Positions 21,368-32,656 of a stretch of DNA of 64,000 bases are shown here, in pieces. The stretch lies in contig NZ_BSOT01000019.1 in assembly GCF_030160655.1 (NCBI RefSeq), forward strand, positions 124,001 through 188,000, in the 5' to 3' direction. The notes under the pieces were generated by a model. That model worked only from the letters and a program-made list of their open reading frames with translations. It did not search any database and had not been told where the DNA came from. This DNA is from Agaribacter marinus (GTDB taxonomy: Bacteria; Pseudomonadota; Gammaproteobacteria; Enterobacterales; Alteromonadaceae). Within the stretch, counting starts at the first letter, position 1. Each line of letters begins with the position of its first letter. Both the position numbers and the translations under genes were made by a program.

Positions 21368-22108
21368 ATGCTAGATGATATACGCATTGTATTAGTGAAC
21401 ACATCCCATACAGGTAATATTGGCTCCGCCGCTAGAGCCATGAAAACAATGGGTTTGTCGTCATTGTATCTTGTCGATCCGGTATCTGCGCCTGATGGTA
21501 AAAGTAGTGCGCTAGCCGCAGGGGCCGGCGATGTATTAGCAAGTGCAATTACCGTGAATACCATGCAAGAAGCGATAAGTGGTTGCGGCCTTGTAGTCGG
21601 AACGTCAGCTAGATCGAGAACACTCTCATGGCCAATGTTAACGGCCAGAGAATGTGGCGACAAACTTGTTCAAGAAGGTAAACAACATCCTGTTGCTTTG
21701 GTCTTTGGAAGGGAAGCTAGTGGCTTAACCAACGAGGAATTACAGCTGTGTAACTTCCACGTATGTATTGACGCTAACCCTGAGTATAGTTCACTTAATT
21801 TAGCCGCTGCGGTGCAAACACTTTGCTATGAAATACGTATGAATTATTTAGATATGAAAGCAGCTCAGTACACAGAAAGAGAGGCTCCGGAATATCCTTT
21901 TACCGACGATATTGAACGTTTCTATGAACACCTGCAAAGTGCTTTATCCAAAACCGGTTTTATCCGCGAAAACCACCCCGGCATTATCATGACTAGGCTG
22001 AGACGCTTATATAATCGCGCAAGGCCTGACGCGCGTGAAATTAATATCTTACGCGGAATGTTGGCGTCTATCGATAAGATGGCAGATAAAACGACAAAAG
22101 AAGAGTAA
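21368..22108 (+). CDS. trmJ: tRNA (cytidine/uridine-32-2'-O)-methyltransferase
   Basis: SPOUT-fold, SAM-dependent enzyme methylating the ribose of position 32 in tRNA. N-terminal [25 protein letters not shown] and the knot motif region [17 protein letters not shown] and [13 protein letters not shown] are clear. 246 aa. Directly followed, 3 bases later, by cysE, and divergent from suhB. Confidence 0.96.
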   Translation: MLDDIRIVLVNTSHTGNIGSAARAMKTMGLSSLYLVDPVSAPDGKSSALAAGAGDVLASAITVNTMQEAISGCGLVVGTSARSRTLSWPMLTARECGDKLVQEGKQHPVALVFGREASGLTNEELQLCNFHVCIDANPEYSSLNLAAAVQTLCYEIRMNYLDMKAAQYTEREAPEYPFTDDIERFYEHLQSALSKTGFIRENHPGIIMTRLRRLYNRARPDAREINILRGMLASIDKMADKTTKEE

Positions 22109-22111
22109 ACC

Positions 22112-22924
22112 ATGTTTAGCGATTTTAGAGATGATATTAAAAGTGTTTTCCATCGAGATCCGGCGGCCAAAAGTAGCATTGAAGTTATCCTAAACTATCC
22201 CGGTTTACATGCTGTATGGATTCACCGAATCAGTCATAAATTGTGGCTTAAAAAGTTGGGCTGGTTGGCTCGAATATTGTCTACCTTTGCGAGATTTTTG
22301 ACGGGCATCGAAATCCATCCCGGCGCATCGTTAGGGCGGCGGGTATTTATTGATCATGGAATGGGTGTTGTCATTGGTGAAACAGCGGTGCTAGGCGATG
22401 ACGTTACTTTGTATCATGGCGTTACGCTTGGCGGGACCACTTGGAATAAAGGGAAGCGTCACCCGACCTTAAAAAATAACGCAGTAGTAGGTGCTGGCGC
22501 AAAAATCTTAGGACCTATCACTATAGGTGAAAATGCGAGAGTCGGTTCTAACTCTGTTGTGGTTAAAGACGTCCCTGATGATGCTACTTGTGTTGGAATT
22601 CCCGGACGTATTATTCAAATGCAGAAAAAACAGGGCTCACAAAACGGGTCTAAGCGTATAGAAATAGCCAAAAAATATGGTTTTGATGCCTATGCAGTCG
22701 CTGAAGATAATCCGGATCCTGTCGCAAATGCAATGGGGTTGTTACTTGAACATGTCCACTTAATGGACAAAAAAGTTGAAGAAATGTGTGGTGTTATTCA
22801 ATCACTTGGTGGCGATGTTTGTACGGATAGCTTGCCACATATAAGTGCTGAAGACTTTGAAAAGACAGGTATTTCTCCCGTATTGAAAAAGGCGCAAGTA
22901 GAGGCCTTTGACCCTCACATTTAA
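22112..22924 (+). CDS. cysE: Serine O-acetyltransferase
   Basis: Makes O-acetylserine, precursor of cysteine, from serine and acetyl-CoA. The left-handed beta-helix of hexapeptide repeats occupies about 65-175, with [28 protein letters not shown] and [11 protein letters not shown]. 270 aa, the shorter form common in bacteria next to isc genes. Cysteine made from its product is the sulfur donor used by IscS just downstream, a sensible functional neighbour. Confidence 0.95.
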   Translation: MFSDFRDDIKSVFHRDPAAKSSIEVILNYPGLHAVWIHRISHKLWLKKLGWLARILSTFARFLTGIEIHPGASLGRRVFIDHGMGVVIGETAVLGDDVTLYHGVTLGGTTWNKGKRHPTLKNNAVVGAGAKILGPITIGENARVGSNSVVVKDVPDDATCVGIPGRIIQMQKKQGSQNGSKRIEIAKKYGFDAYAVAEDNPDPVANAMGLLLEHVHLMDKKVEEMCGVIQSLGGDVCTDSLPHISAEDFEKTGISPVLKKAQVEAFDPHI

Positions 22925-22972
22925 TTGTGAATTTTTCAGGTGCAATGTGGAAAGAATAAGCTATAAAAAATA

Positions 22973-23027
22973 ACCTAGTAAATTAGTCAGGTAAATACTT
23001 GACAAATTTACTCAAGTAATTAGACTT
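22973..23027 (+). promoter_or_regulatory. iscR promoter with two IscR-like operator sites
   Basis: -35 TTGACA (22999-23004), 16-base spacer, -10 TAGACT (23021-23026). The -35 lies in a perfect palindrome TACTTGA-N9-TCAAGTA (22996-23018) matching the known E. coli iscR promoter region (TTGAC-AATTTACTC). A second related element, ACCTAGTAAATTAGTCAGGT (22973-22992), lies just upstream. Autorepression by [2Fe-2S]-IscR is expected from the family. Confidence 0.8.
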
Positions 23028-23059
23028 CACATCACGAAACAAACTAGATGAAGTGATAT

Positions 23060-23539
23060 ATGAAACTAACATCAAAAGGACGCTATGCGGTGACCGCAAT
23101 GTTAGATGTGGCTCTGCATTCAAAGCGTGGTCCTGTGCCTTTAGCTGATATTTCTGAACGACAGGCAATATCACTTTCATACTTAGAGCAGTTGTTCTCT
23201 AGATTGCGAAAGCATGAACTTGTATCTAGCGTTCGGGGTCCCGGTGGTGGATACCAACTTGGACGCGAAGCATCTGACATCGCCGTTGGAGAAGTGATAT
23301 CTGCGGTTGACGAAAGTGTTGATGCGACAAGATGTAACGGCAATTCAGATTGCCAAGGTGGCGAGCGATGCCTTACGCACAGTTTGTGGCAAGATTTGAG
23401 TGACAGAATCACCAATTTCTTAAATGAAATCACCTTGGGTGAACTCATGAGCAAAGGCGAAGTATTAACCGTCGCCGACAGACAAAATAAATCTGCAAAA
23501 AAAATGGTTAACGACATTGAAATTAGCATGCAACTTTAA
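23060..23539 (+). CDS. iscR: Fe-S cluster regulator IscR
   Basis: Rrf2-family winged-helix regulator that senses Fe-S cluster supply and represses the isc operon. 159 aa. DNA-binding region: [19 protein letters not shown] and the wing [15 protein letters not shown]. Cluster ligands Cys92, Cys98 and Cys104, with His107, follow the E. coli pattern. First gene of iscRSUA-hscBA-fdx. Confidence 0.97.
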   Translation: MKLTSKGRYAVTAMLDVALHSKRGPVPLADISERQAISLSYLEQLFSRLRKHELVSSVRGPGGGYQLGREASDIAVGEVISAVDESVDATRCNGNSDCQGGERCLTHSLWQDLSDRITNFLNEITLGELMSKGEVLTVADRQNKSAKKMVNDIEISMQL

Positions 23540-23551
23540 GCGGAGTTACTG

Positions 23552-24775
23552 ATGAGCAATATACAACTACCTATTTACCTTGACTATGCGTCAACGACAC
23601 CGGTTGATCCGCGTGTGGTAGAAAAAATGAAAGAGTGCTTATCCTTAGAAGGAAATTTCGGTAATCCTGCATCTCGTTCTCATAAATTTGGTTGGATTGC
23701 TGAAGAGGCGGTCGATATTGCACGCAATCAAGTGGCAGACTTAGTGAACGCAGATTCTAGAGAGATCGTCTTTACGTCTGGTGCAACTGAATCAAACAAT
23801 CTAGCAATAAAGGGTGCAGCGCATTTTTATCAAAAGCGTGGCAAACACATCATTACCCTTAAAACTGAGCATAAAGCGGTACTTGACGCTACACGTCAAC
23901 TAGAACGTGAAGGATTTGAGGTGACTTATATGGCGCCTGAAAGAAATGGTTTAGTTGACTTGGAAAAATTGAAAGCTGAAATACGTGAAGACACCATTTT
24001 AATCAGTATTATGCACGTTAACAACGAAATTGGTGTCATTCAAGATATTGCTACTATTGGTGAAATGTGCCGAGAGCGCAAAATTATTTTTCATGTAGAT
24101 GCTGCGCAAAGCACAGGCAAAGTGCCAATCGACTTACAAACGTTAAAAGTCGATTTAATGTCTTTCTCCGGTCATAAAACATACGGGCCAAAAGGAATCG
24201 GCGCACTTTATGTTCGCAGAAAACCAAGAATTCGTATTGAAGCACAAATGCATGGTGGCGGGCATGAACGAGGTATGCGTTCAGGTACATTAGCAACCCA
24301 CCAAATTGTTGGAATGGGCGAAGCCTTCCGTATAGCCAAAGAAGATATGGCGAGCGAAAACGAACGTATTAAAATGCTCAGAGATAAGCTTTGGAATGGC
24401 ATCAAAGGCATGGAAGAAGTTTACTTGAATGGCGATGCTGAAAAACGTGTTGTTGGTAGTTTAAACGTCAGTTTTAACTATGTTGAAGGTGAAAGTTTAA
24501 TTATGGCATTAAAAGATATGGCTGTTTCTTCAGGTTCAGCATGTACTTCGGCAAGTTTAGAGCCTTCATACGTATTACGTGCCTTAGGTATGAATGATGA
24601 ACTTGCGCACAGTTCAATTCGTTTCAGTATTGGTCGTTTTACTACCGAAGCCGAAGTAGACCATGTGATTAACGTTGTCCAAGACGCAATTGTAAAGCTT
24701 CGTGAAATGTCACCGCTTTGGGATATGTTCAAAGATGGGGTGGATTTAGAGAGTGTCGAGTGGGCTCACCACTAA
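23552..24775 (+). CDS. iscS: Cysteine desulfurase IscS
   Basis: PLP enzyme that removes sulfur from cysteine as a persulfide and hands it to IscU, and also to tRNA thiolation. 407 aa. PLP-binding Lys209 in [12 protein letters not shown] and the persulfide-carrying Cys331 in [15 protein letters not shown]. Twelve bases after iscR. Followed by an 86-base gap before iscU. Confidence 0.98.
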   Translation: MSNIQLPIYLDYASTTPVDPRVVEKMKECLSLEGNFGNPASRSHKFGWIAEEAVDIARNQVADLVNADSREIVFTSGATESNNLAIKGAAHFYQKRGKHIITLKTEHKAVLDATRQLEREGFEVTYMAPERNGLVDLEKLKAEIREDTILISIMHVNNEIGVIQDIATIGEMCRERKIIFHVDAAQSTGKVPIDLQTLKVDLMSFSGHKTYGPKGIGALYVRRKPRIRIEAQMHGGGHERGMRSGTLATHQIVGMGEAFRIAKEDMASENERIKMLRDKLWNGIKGMEEVYLNGDAEKRVVGSLNVSFNYVEGESLIMALKDMAVSSGSACTSASLEPSYVLRALGMNDELAHSSIRFSIGRFTTEAEVDHVINVVQDAIVKLREMSPLWDMFKDGVDLESVEWAHH

Positions 24776-24861
24776 ATGTGACTTGAGTTAAGCATTAATT
24801 TAATAAGGCATTGTGTAACTATGCAGTGCGTTAAGCAGATAATTTTTTGAGGTGATATAAA

Positions 24862-25242
24862 ATGGCTTATAGTGAAAAAGTAATAGACCACTACGAAAAC
24901 CCACGTAATGTCGGCGCTTTTGACAAAAATGATCCTACAGTCGCAACGGGTATGGTCGGTGCACCTGCGTGTGGTGATGTTATGCGACTTCAGTTGAAAA
25001 TTGGAGACAATGGCATTATCGAAGATGCTAAATTTAAAACTTACGGTTGTGGTTCTGCTATTGCGTCTAGCTCATTGGTAACGGAATGGGTCAAAGGGAA
25101 GTCAATAGATGAAGCTACTGAGATTACCAATACTGATATTGCGCAAGAATTAGCGTTACCACCAGTAAAAATTCATTGTTCGATACTTGCTGAAGATGCG
25201 ATTAAAGCCGCGGTTAGCGACTATAAGAGTAAACAAGCTTAA
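24862..25242 (+). CDS. iscU: Fe-S cluster scaffold IscU
   Basis: Scaffold on which [2Fe-2S] clusters are built. 126 aa. Cluster ligands Cys37 (with Asp39), Cys63 and Cys106; the HscA recognition motif LPPVKIHC (99-106) is intact, consistent with hscBA downstream. Confidence 0.98.
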   Translation: MAYSEKVIDHYENPRNVGAFDKNDPTVATGMVGAPACGDVMRLQLKIGDNGIIEDAKFKTYGCGSAIASSSLVTEWVKGKSIDEATEITNTDIAQELALPPVKIHCSILAEDAIKAAVSDYKSKQA

Positions 25243-25303
25243 TTATTTGTTGTGTAGGTGCTTGAGTATGCAAGCACCGTTAAGATTTAATGGGAGCAGT
25301 ATT

Positions 25304-25627
25304 TTGGCTATCACAGTGACAGAGGCTGCGGCTAACAGAGCCAAAACCTTTTTACAAAACAGAGGCAAAGGCTTAGGACTTAGACTAGGCGTCAAAACCA
25401 CTGGGTGTTCGGGTTTAGCTTATGTATTGGAATTTGTTGATGAGCTAGATGAAGGTGATGAAATCTTTGAAGACAATGGTGTAAAGGTCATTATTGATGG
25501 TAAGAGTCTGGCGTACCTAGATGGTACAGAGTTAGATTTCGCCAAAGAAGGCTTGAATGAAGGTTTTCAGTTTAATAACCCTAATGTATCTGGCGAATGT
25601 GGTTGCGGAGAGAGCTTTAACGTTTAG
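25304..25627 (+). CDS. iscA: Iron-sulfur cluster assembly protein IscA
   Basis: A-type carrier that passes clusters to apoproteins. With a TTG start at 25304, preceded by GGGAG, the protein is 107 aa (as in E. coli) and begins with the usual [13 protein letters not shown]. Ligand cysteines Cys35 (KTTGCSG), Cys99 and Cys101 (GECGCGE). The frame is open upstream, with an ATG at 25268, but those extra residues have no family counterpart. Confidence 0.93.
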   Translation: MAITVTEAAANRAKTFLQNRGKGLGLRLGVKTTGCSGLAYVLEFVDELDEGDEIFEDNGVKVIIDGKSLAYLDGTELDFAKEGLNEGFQFNNPNVSGECGCGESFNV

Positions 25628-25717
25628 GTTGGGTGTTTAGATGTATTGCGAGTTTTATTCTCTACCAAATTCAGCATATCCACCCCTTTTTATCATTTCT
25701 TAAGTTTACTGCTGACA

Positions 25718-26230
25718 ATGACCAATTATTTTTCACTATTTAATATTCCAGAAAAATTTTCTATTGATTTGATAGAGCTTAAAGCTCGGTATCAAACCCT
25801 GCAAAAACTTACGCATCCGGATCGTTTTGTTAATGCTAGCGATCAAGAAAAACGTATGTATATGCAAAAGAATACGCAAATTAACGATGCATATTTTGTT
25901 TTAAGTGCTTCGGTTAAACGTGGCGAACACATACTTGATATTCGAGGTTTTAAACGCGTTGATGAGCAAGCGACGCATAGTGACAACAGTTTTTTAATGC
26001 AACAAATGATGCTAAGAGAACAGTTAAGCGAGGCGACTGATGAAGTATCTTTTAATGCCTTGGAGGATGAAGTTACAACGCTTACGAATGATTTACTAGA
26101 TAAAGTACGTAATGGTTTAGATAGTCATAATGAAGCAGGTCACCGAGCTGCCGCAGATGCGCTGACAAAATTAAAGTTTTTAGCGAAGCTCGGTGAAGAA
26201 TCTCTCGCACGAAAAGAACAAATCTTATAA
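25718..26230 (+). CDS. hscB: Fe-S assembly co-chaperone HscB
   Basis: J-domain protein (about 1-75) with THPDRF carrying the HPD motif that stimulates HscA, and a C-terminal three-helix domain that binds IscU. Starting at MTNYFSLF gives 170 aa, as in E. coli; the frame is open upstream to 25646 but adds a non-conserved extension. Twelve bases before hscA. Confidence 0.95.
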   Translation: MTNYFSLFNIPEKFSIDLIELKARYQTLQKLTHPDRFVNASDQEKRMYMQKNTQINDAYFVLSASVKRGEHILDIRGFKRVDEQATHSDNSFLMQQMMLREQLSEATDEVSFNALEDEVTTLTNDLLDKVRNGLDSHNEAGHRAAADALTKLKFLAKLGEESLARKEQIL

Positions 26231-26242
26231 TAGGACGTTTAA

Positions 26243-28102
26243 ATGGCATTATTGCAAATTGCCGAGCCAGGCCTTAGTGCTGAACCTCATCAGCGCAAAA
26301 TTGGGGTGGGTATCGACTTGGGTACGACTAACTCACTGGTTTCAGTGGTCAAGAGCGGTGCAGCTGAAACATTGCCTGATCACGATGGAAAACACCTATT
26401 ACCGTCTGTCGTTCAATACCAAAAAGATTTGACAAATGTCGGAGAAGAAGCAAAAAACGCTTCTGCTAGCGATCCCGTCAACACTATTGTTTCAGTAAAG
26501 CGATTTATGGGAAGAAATGTTGAAGATGTCGTATCTACGTGGAAAAAATTGCCTTACCAATTTGCTGAAAACTCCGGCAATCCAATTTTTCAAACTGTAC
26601 AAGGGAACAAAAACCCAATTCAAATTTCGGCAGATATTCTAACAGCACTTAAAGTACGAGCTGAAGCATCAATGGGCGATGATATCACCGGTGCTGTAAT
26701 AACGGTACCTGCCTATTTTGACGACGCGCAACGCCAAAGCACGAAAGACGCTGCGCAACTTGCCGGCCTAAATGTGCTTCGTTTACTGAATGAGCCCACT
26801 GCTGCCGCGATTGCTTATGGTCTTGATAATGATGAAGAGGGCAGTATTGCCGTTTACGATTTAGGTGGTGGAACCTTCGATGTGTCCATTTTACACCTGA
26901 ATAAAGGCGTTTTTGAAGTATTGTCAACGGGTGGGGATACCGCACTTGGCGGCGATGATTTTGATTTAGCAATAGCGGAGTATGTTACTGGTAAATTAGG
27001 TGTAGAGGAACAATCAACCAAATATCATCGACAGTTTATGAATGCTGCTAAGCAGGTTAAAGAAGCATTATCAACGACGGACTCAGCGACATTCACGGTA
27101 GATATTGAATCTCACCTTCACTCTATTACTATCACCAAGCTAGAATTTGAATCGATTATTAAGCCGCTCATTGATAACAGTATCAAGATTTGTAAGCAGG
27201 CTTTAGCGGATGCAAAACTTAAGGTCGATAAAATACAACAAGTGGTGATGGTTGGTGGTTCGACGCGCGTACCTTTAGTACGTGAATTAGTCGGAAACTT
27301 CTTTGACACGCAACCACTGACGAGTATTAACCCAGACAAAGTAGTGGCTATAGGTGCAGGGATACAGGCAGACATTTTGGTAGGGAATAAGCCTGACAAT
27401 GATATGTTATTGCTGGATGTCTTGCCTTTATCTCTTGGTATTGAGACGATGGGGGGATTGGTTGAGAAAATTATTCCTCGCAATACGACGATACCGGTAG
27501 CCAGAGCACAAGAATTTACAACCTTTAAAGATGGTCAAACGGCCATGATGATTCATGTGTTGCAAGGGGAACGTGAGCTTGTAGACAACTGCCGCTCTTT
27601 AGCTAAATTTAACCTCACCGATATGCCGCCGATGGCCGCAGGTGCTGCTCATATACGCGTGACGTTTCAAGTTGATGCGGATGGTTTGTTGAGCGTGACA
27701 GCGATGGAAAAATCTTCCGGAACTCAAGCGCATATTCAGGTGAAGCCGTCTTATGGCTTAGAAGAGTCCGAAGTACTTGAAATGCTGACTGCGTCTATGA
27801 CTCATGCAAAAGATGATATGCAAGCCCGTATGTTAAAAGAACAACAGGTTGAGGGACAAAGAGTGCTTGAAGCTATGGATGGTGCTCTTTCAGCAGATGG
27901 GGATAAATTGCTAAGTAAAGACGAACGTGAAGCGATTGACGTCGCGTTGCTTCAATTAGCGACATTAATTCAATCTGATGACGCCGATGCTATTAAGCAA
28001 CAAATTGAAACCGTTGATAACGTGAGCCAAACATTTGCAAGCCGAAGAATGGATATGTCTATTCGAGAAGCTTTGTCTGGCCAATCAGTCACAGATTTAT
28101 AA
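26243..28102 (+). CDS. hscA: Fe-S assembly Hsp70 chaperone HscA
   Basis: Specialised Hsp70 that releases clusters from IscU. 619 aa. ATPase motifs: [12 protein letters not shown] near 27-38, [14 protein letters not shown] near 153-166, [13 protein letters not shown] near 205-217. The substrate-binding domain lies past about 390, and the C-terminal lid is short, as in HscA. Overlaps neither neighbour; fdx begins 14 bases later. Confidence 0.97.
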   Translation: MALLQIAEPGLSAEPHQRKIGVGIDLGTTNSLVSVVKSGAAETLPDHDGKHLLPSVVQYQKDLTNVGEEAKNASASDPVNTIVSVKRFMGRNVEDVVSTWKKLPYQFAENSGNPIFQTVQGNKNPIQISADILTALKVRAEASMGDDITGAVITVPAYFDDAQRQSTKDAAQLAGLNVLRLLNEPTAAAIAYGLDNDEEGSIAVYDLGGGTFDVSILHLNKGVFEVLSTGGDTALGGDDFDLAIAEYVTGKLGVEEQSTKYHRQFMNAAKQVKEALSTTDSATFTVDIESHLHSITITKLEFESIIKPLIDNSIKICKQALADAKLKVDKIQQVVMVGGSTRVPLVRELVGNFFDTQPLTSINPDKVVAIGAGIQADILVGNKPDNDMLLLDVLPLSLGIETMGGLVEKIIPRNTTIPVARAQEFTTFKDGQTAMMIHVLQGERELVDNCRSLAKFNLTDMPPMAAGAAHIRVTFQVDADGLLSVTAMEKSSGTQAHIQVKPSYGLEESEVLEMLTASMTHAKDDMQARMLKEQQVEGQRVLEAMDGALSADGDKLLSKDEREAIDVALLQLATLIQSDDADAIKQQIETVDNVSQTFASRRMDMSIREALSGQSVTDL

Positions 28103-28116
28103 GTTAAGGGGATAAA

Positions 28117-28455
28117 ATGCCGCAAGTAATATTTTTACCACATGAAGAGTTATGCCCCGATGGTGCTGTGTTGGAAGGAAATGAAGGTGAAACAGTATTA
28201 GATGTCGCCTTAAAAAATGGTATCGGTATAGAGCATGCCTGCGAGAAAGTTTGTGCGTGTACCACGTGCCACGTAATTTTGAGAGAAGGTTTTGACTCGA
28301 CAGGTGAAGCTGACGATTTGGAAGAAGACCTGCTAGATAAAGCATGGGGACTTGAGCCAGAATCTCGTCTCGGTTGCCAGGCTGTTATTTCAGACGAAGA
28401 CCTTGTGGTAGAAATACCAAAGTACACAATCAATCACGCGTCTGAACAACATTAA
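28117..28455 (+). CDS. fdx: ISC-type [2Fe-2S] ferredoxin
   Basis: Electron donor for cluster assembly, 112 aa. Ligand cysteines Cys42, Cys48, Cys51 and Cys87, with the extra Cys46 seen in Fdx of the ISC system. Last gene of the operon here: iscX, which follows fdx in enterobacteria, is absent; ndk comes next with its own promoter. Confidence 0.97.
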   Translation: MPQVIFLPHEELCPDGAVLEGNEGETVLDVALKNGIGIEHACEKVCACTTCHVILREGFDSTGEADDLEEDLLDKAWGLEPESRLGCQAVISDEDLVVEIPKYTINHASEQH

Positions 28456-28462
28456 AAATTCA

Positions 28463-28492
28463 TTGGGATTTTTGCTTGAAGTTGCATATAAT
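28463..28492 (+). promoter_or_regulatory. ndk promoter
   Basis: TTGGGA (28463-28468), 18-base spacer, perfect TATAAT (28487-28492), 55 bases before the ndk ATG, followed by a GC-rich CGCGCGC start region. Confidence 0.65.
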
Positions 28493-28546
28493 CGCGCGCA
28501 GTCAATTTATTCATGCAACATATTATACATACAATAGGATTTCATC

Positions 28547-28978
28547 ATGGCTTTAGAACGCACTTTTTCTATTATTAAACCGGATGCTGTAGCAAAAAAT
28601 GCGATCGGTGCCATTTACAATCGCTTTGAATCTGCAGGTCTACGTATCGTGGCTTCAAAAATGGTTCATCTTTCTCGCGAAAAAGCGGAAGGTTTTTACG
28701 CTGAACATAAAGAACGTCCGTTCTTTGGTGCTTTAGTTGACTTTATGACATCTGGTCCAGTAATGGTTCAAGTGCTTGAAGGTGAAAATGCTGTTGTAAA
28801 AAATCGTCAAATCATGGGGGCAACTAACCCTGCAGATGCTGATGCAGGCACTTTACGCTCTGATTATGCGGCGTCTATCGATGAGAATGCGGTACATGGT
28901 TCTGATGCTCCAGAATCTGCTGCACGTGAAATTGCATACTTCTTCTCTGACGAAGAAATTTGCCCACGTACAAGATAA
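28547..28978 (+). CDS. ndk: Nucleoside diphosphate kinase
   Basis: Balances NTP pools by phosphate transfer through a histidine. 143 aa. The active-site histidine lies in [12 protein letters not shown] near residue 118; the N-terminus [15 protein letters not shown] is characteristic. Own promoter upstream and terminator downstream, so monocistronic. Confidence 0.98.
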   Translation: MALERTFSIIKPDAVAKNAIGAIYNRFESAGLRIVASKMVHLSREKAEGFYAEHKERPFFGALVDFMTSGPVMVQVLEGENAVVKNRQIMGATNPADADAGTLRSDYAASIDENAVHGSDAPESAAREIAYFFSDEEICPRTR

Positions 28979-28999
28979 AACAAACATAAATTAATGATA

Positions 29000-29024
29000 A
29001 AGGGAGCTAAGGCTCCCTTTTTTT
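29000..29024 (+). terminator. Terminator after ndk
   Basis: AAGGGAGC (29000-29007) and GCTCCCTT (29012-29019) form an 8-bp stem with a 4-base loop, followed by seven T. Confidence 0.93.
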
Positions 29025-29099
29025 GCTATACAGTTAACTATAATCAAGCACATTGTAATTTCGCTGTACCGCATTCATGCAGTAAATAGGCATTCGATA

Positions 29100-30269
29100 A
29101 TGACACAAGCATCTGATAAAGATAATTCCATATCACTCACTAGTCGCGGCGCTAAGAAAGTAAATTTACTTAATTTCAATCGCGAAGGATTGAGAGAGTA
29201 CTTTGCCTCTATCAATGAAAAACCGTTTCGAGCGGATCAGTTGATGAAATGGATTTATCAGGTCGGTGAATCAGATTTTACAAAGATGACAAACCTCAAC
29301 AAGGTTTTGCGCGCCAAACTAATTGAACATTGCGAAATTAGGGCGCCCGAAATCTCAGAGTATCAGCAAGCTACAGACGGAACAATAAAGTTTGCGATCA
29401 TGTTAGATGGTGGTCAAGAAGTAGAAACAGTATGGATACCTGAAGCGGAAAGAGCCACATTGTGTGTGTCTTCTCAAGTTGGTTGTGCGCTTGAATGTAC
29501 TTTTTGTTCAACGGCGCAACAAGGGTTTAATCGTAATTTATCTGTTGCAGAAATTATCGGTCAGGTTTGGCGGGTGGCTACTTTCATTGGCTTATCAAAA
29601 GATACTTCTCAACGACCAATTACTAATGTCGTCATGATGGGCATGGGTGAACCATTGCTTAACCTCAAGAATGTTGTCCCTGCAATGGATATTATGATGG
29701 ACGATTTTGGTTTTGGTTTGTCAAAGCGAAGAGTAACATTGTCAACGTCAGGTGTGGTGCCCGCTCTGGACATGCTGGGTGATCAAATTGATGTTGCCTT
29801 AGCGATTTCTTTGCATGCACCAGACAATGTATTGCGAGATGAAATAGTGCCGGTAAATAAAAAATATCCAATTGAAGAATTTTTAGCGGGTGTAAGGCGC
29901 TATTTAAGTAAGTCTAAAGCGAATCAAGGAAAAGTAACGGTTGAATACGTTATGCTTAATGGCATAAATGACAGCACTGAGCAAGCGCATCAATTGGCGA
30001 AAGTGTTAAAGGAAACGCCTAGTAAGATAAACTTGATTCCTTTTAACCCATATCCCGGTTCTCCCTATACTTGTTCGAGCAATTCAAGAATAGATAGGTT
30101 TGCAAAAGTCTTAATGAACTATGGATTTACAGTGGTTGTCAGAAAAACACGCGGTGATGACATTGATGCAGCTTGTGGTCAGTTGGTTGGAGACGTGGTA
30201 GACCGAACTAAGCGTTTGCTAAAAAAACAAATGCAAGGAAAGCCTATCTCGGTTAGAGTCTCAGAGTAA
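29100..30269 (+). CDS. rlmN: Dual-specificity RNA methyltransferase RlmN
   Basis: Radical-SAM enzyme that makes C2-methyladenosine in 23S rRNA (A2503) and in some tRNAs. 389 aa. Cluster cysteines Cys129, Cys133 and Cys136 (CALECTFC), and the catalytic Cys359 in [10 protein letters not shown]. First gene of the rlmN-pilW-rodZ-ispG-hisS-yfgM-bamB block. Confidence 0.97.
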   Translation: MTQASDKDNSISLTSRGAKKVNLLNFNREGLREYFASINEKPFRADQLMKWIYQVGESDFTKMTNLNKVLRAKLIEHCEIRAPEISEYQQATDGTIKFAIMLDGGQEVETVWIPEAERATLCVSSQVGCALECTFCSTAQQGFNRNLSVAEIIGQVWRVATFIGLSKDTSQRPITNVVMMGMGEPLLNLKNVVPAMDIMMDDFGFGLSKRRVTLSTSGVVPALDMLGDQIDVALAISLHAPDNVLRDEIVPVNKKYPIEEFLAGVRRYLSKSKANQGKVTVEYVMLNGINDSTEQAHQLAKVLKETPSKINLIPFNPYPGSPYTCSSNSRIDRFAKVLMNYGFTVVVRKTRGDDIDAACGQLVGDVVDRTKRLLKKQMQGKPISVRVSE

Positions 30270-30303
30270 AATTCCAGAAACACATAATCGGAGAAGCCTT
30301 AAG

Positions 30304-31506
30304 GTGTTGAAAAAAATTGCAATATTGTGTTTTTTTGTCGTGCTTGGTGGTTGTGTATCAGAGCCGGTCGACCCTGCATTTGTAGGTACTGGGGCTATTG
30401 ACAAAGATGAAGCGGCAAAAACAAGAGTTAGTTTAGGTTTAACGTATCTTAAGAATGCTAATTATACGCAGGCTAAATTTAATCTTGATAAAGCAATAGA
30501 ATTTGCGCCGCGCTCGGGTGAAGCGCATTACGCAATGGCTTTTTACTATCAGCAGGTTGGCGAAAATGCGATTGCTGAAGAGTACTATGAGAATGCGCTT
30601 GCTTATTCGCACAACGATCCGGATGTTGTAAATAGTTACGCGGTGTTTTTGTGTCAACAAGGCGAATATGAAAAAGCGAAAACGTATTATCTTCAGGCCA
30701 TTAATTCACGTAATTATGTTGCTACAGCTGAAACATACGAAAACTTAGCTATTTGCACATTGAGTCATGGTCAAAAGGAAGAGGCGATTGAGTACTTTAA
30801 TAGTGCCTTAAACCATCAACCGACCCGCCCAAGAAGTTTGTTTCTCTTAGCACAAACCTATGTTGAGTCGGGGCGTTGGGAAGAAGCAAAAAAAACGCTT
30901 TGGCGTTATGAAAGAAATGCGCAGGTCAATGCTGAATCTTTATTTATGCAATATAGAATTGCCCAGGGCGTGGGTGATACAAAAGCTGCAATTGGCTATG
31001 GAGATTTGCTTAACAGTATGTTTCCAAAACACGAGAACACTACTAAATATAACGACGAAATGAGTAAGTTTGCGCCAGCTGCAAAAGTGACTCGAAAATT
31101 AGCGAATGTAAAACCTACGCAAATTGCGTCAGAGCAACTCGAACCTGAAAATAGTATTCTTCAGGGAAACGTTGAAAAAATAGAACAAACCGCTAGTGAA
31201 AAAGTAGATACTGAGTTTTCGGATGTTAATGACGCCGATATAGTTGATGAGAACGCTATTGCGGATGAAAATCAAACAACTGGCTTAGATATTTTGGCGG
31301 ACAACGAGCAAACGCATGAAAATATTGAAAAATCAGTAGAAAATGATGTATTTCATATTGTGCAGCCGAAAGAAAATTTGTATCGTATTTCTCTAAAGTA
31401 TAATGTGAAAATGGATAAATTGTTGGAATGGAACAATTTATCTGATGCATCATCAATAAGAATAGGCACTAAGTTGCGGGTGAGGGAACCTAATAATAAT
31501 GAATGA
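30304..31506 (+). CDS. pilW: Type IV pilus assembly TPR lipoprotein PilW/PilF with C-terminal LysM domain
   Basis: Outer-membrane lipoprotein that helps the PilQ secretin assemble. Signal with lipobox LGGC near residue 17. TPR repeats cover about 38-240. Unlike the usual protein of about 250 aa, this one has 400 aa: an acidic linker (about 260-345) leads to a LysM peptidoglycan-binding domain (about 350-393, FHIVQPKENLYRISLKYNV...). The start is GTG at 30304, with TTG at 30307 as an alternative, and GGAGAAG upstream. It overlaps rodZ by 8 bases. Confidence 0.9.
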   Translation: MLKKIAILCFFVVLGGCVSEPVDPAFVGTGAIDKDEAAKTRVSLGLTYLKNANYTQAKFNLDKAIEFAPRSGEAHYAMAFYYQQVGENAIAEEYYENALAYSHNDPDVVNSYAVFLCQQGEYEKAKTYYLQAINSRNYVATAETYENLAICTLSHGQKEEAIEYFNSALNHQPTRPRSLFLLAQTYVESGRWEEAKKTLWRYERNAQVNAESLFMQYRIAQGVGDTKAAIGYGDLLNSMFPKHENTTKYNDEMSKFAPAAKVTRKLANVKPTQIASEQLEPENSILQGNVEKIEQTASEKVDTEFSDVNDADIVDENAIADENQTTGLDILADNEQTHENIEKSVENDVFHIVQPKENLYRISLKYNVKMDKLLEWNNLSDASSIRIGTKLRVREPNNNE

Positions 31507-32656
31507 CCAAGAAAAAACACCGGCACAGGAAGTAGAGCCTCAGAACGGCCAAAGTCCAGGACAGCAGTTAAAAATTGCGCGTGAGACCTTGGGTCTTAGC
31601 CAGCAACAAGTCGCGGAACGCCTACATTTACGTCTCAATAGTATTGAAACGATAGAGACCGATGGCATCGAGCAAGGCGTATCTATTACCTTTACCAAAG
31701 GTTATGTCAGACTTTACGCTAAATTAGTAAACTTGGACGTTGCCCCGTTGCTGGTTGCTTTTGAAAAAATCCATGCAGGTGACAAAAAGCCAGCTAAGCT
31801 GCAAAGTTTTTCGCGCCGAGTTGAACGTGAGGCTAACGATAACCGTTGGAATATGGTGACATATATCGTTGTTATTTTAGTTATCGCATCGTTAGGTTAT
31901 TGGTGGTATGACCAACAGGATAGTTCGTTGTCAGATTTAGCGAGCGACGCTGCGCAGCAAGTAAGAGATACCTTTGAACAATCTCCGGATGAACCAGTTG
32001 AAGAGGAAAAACTAGATTCGGGGCCTCAAATAACGGAAGAAAATGCACAGCAATTGCAATCAGACCAAGCGAGTAATTCTGATATAGATAATTCAGCGTC
32101 GAGCTCACTTGAGATTGTAAATGACCTATCCGACGAGGGAAGTGGAATAAACTCTAGCGATACGATTGCCGATACTTTAAATGACGATGTTTCAGATACG
32201 TTAGTTACGTCCACAGACAAGATCATTGAAGATACTGGTGCTGATGTTAATGCATTGTCTAGCGCCGTTGCTGATGAAGTAACGGATTTAAATGAGGCGG
32301 TTAGTGACACATTAGATGATGCAACTGATAATGCCCAAGAAGAAGCTGAGCAACTAACGCAAGTAGAACCGATTCGGAATTCATCTTCTGCTATTAATAC
32401 AGATGGCACAGTAGATATGATATTTACCTACAAGCAGGATTGTTGGCTAAGTGTCAAAGACGCGACAGGTGAAACATTGATATACGGTACAAAGCGCAAA
32501 GGGCATGTGTCGGAAGTCAGTGGTATTCCCCCAATAAAAGTTAACCTTTGTCCGCGAGAGCGTGTAGAAATTGAATATGGCCGGCAGCTGGTTGATTTGA
32601 GTGTATTTTCACGTGGCAGTCCGGTTAAATTAGAACTACCATTAGTGAGCCAATAA
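31499..32656 (+). CDS. rodZ: Cytoskeleton protein RodZ
   Basis: Bitopic membrane protein that links MreB to the cell-wall elongation machinery. 385 aa: N-terminal helix-turn-helix (about 20-90, [14 protein letters not shown]), one transmembrane helix (119-137), a long acidic Ser/Asp-rich periplasmic linker (about 140-300) and a C-terminal DUF4115 beta domain ([18 protein letters not shown]). Overlaps pilW, and its stop overlaps the ispG start (TAATG). Confidence 0.94.
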   Translation: MNDQEKTPAQEVEPQNGQSPGQQLKIARETLGLSQQQVAERLHLRLNSIETIETDGIEQGVSITFTKGYVRLYAKLVNLDVAPLLVAFEKIHAGDKKPAKLQSFSRRVEREANDNRWNMVTYIVVILVIASLGYWWYDQQDSSLSDLASDAAQQVRDTFEQSPDEPVEEEKLDSGPQITEENAQQLQSDQASNSDIDNSASSSLEIVNDLSDEGSGINSSDTIADTLNDDVSDTLVTSTDKIIEDTGADVNALSSAVADEVTDLNEAVSDTLDDATDNAQEEAEQLTQVEPIRNSSSAINTDGTVDMIFTYKQDCWLSVKDATGETLIYGTKRKGHVSEVSGIPPIKVNLCPRERVEIEYGRQLVDLSVFSRGSPVKLELPLVSQ

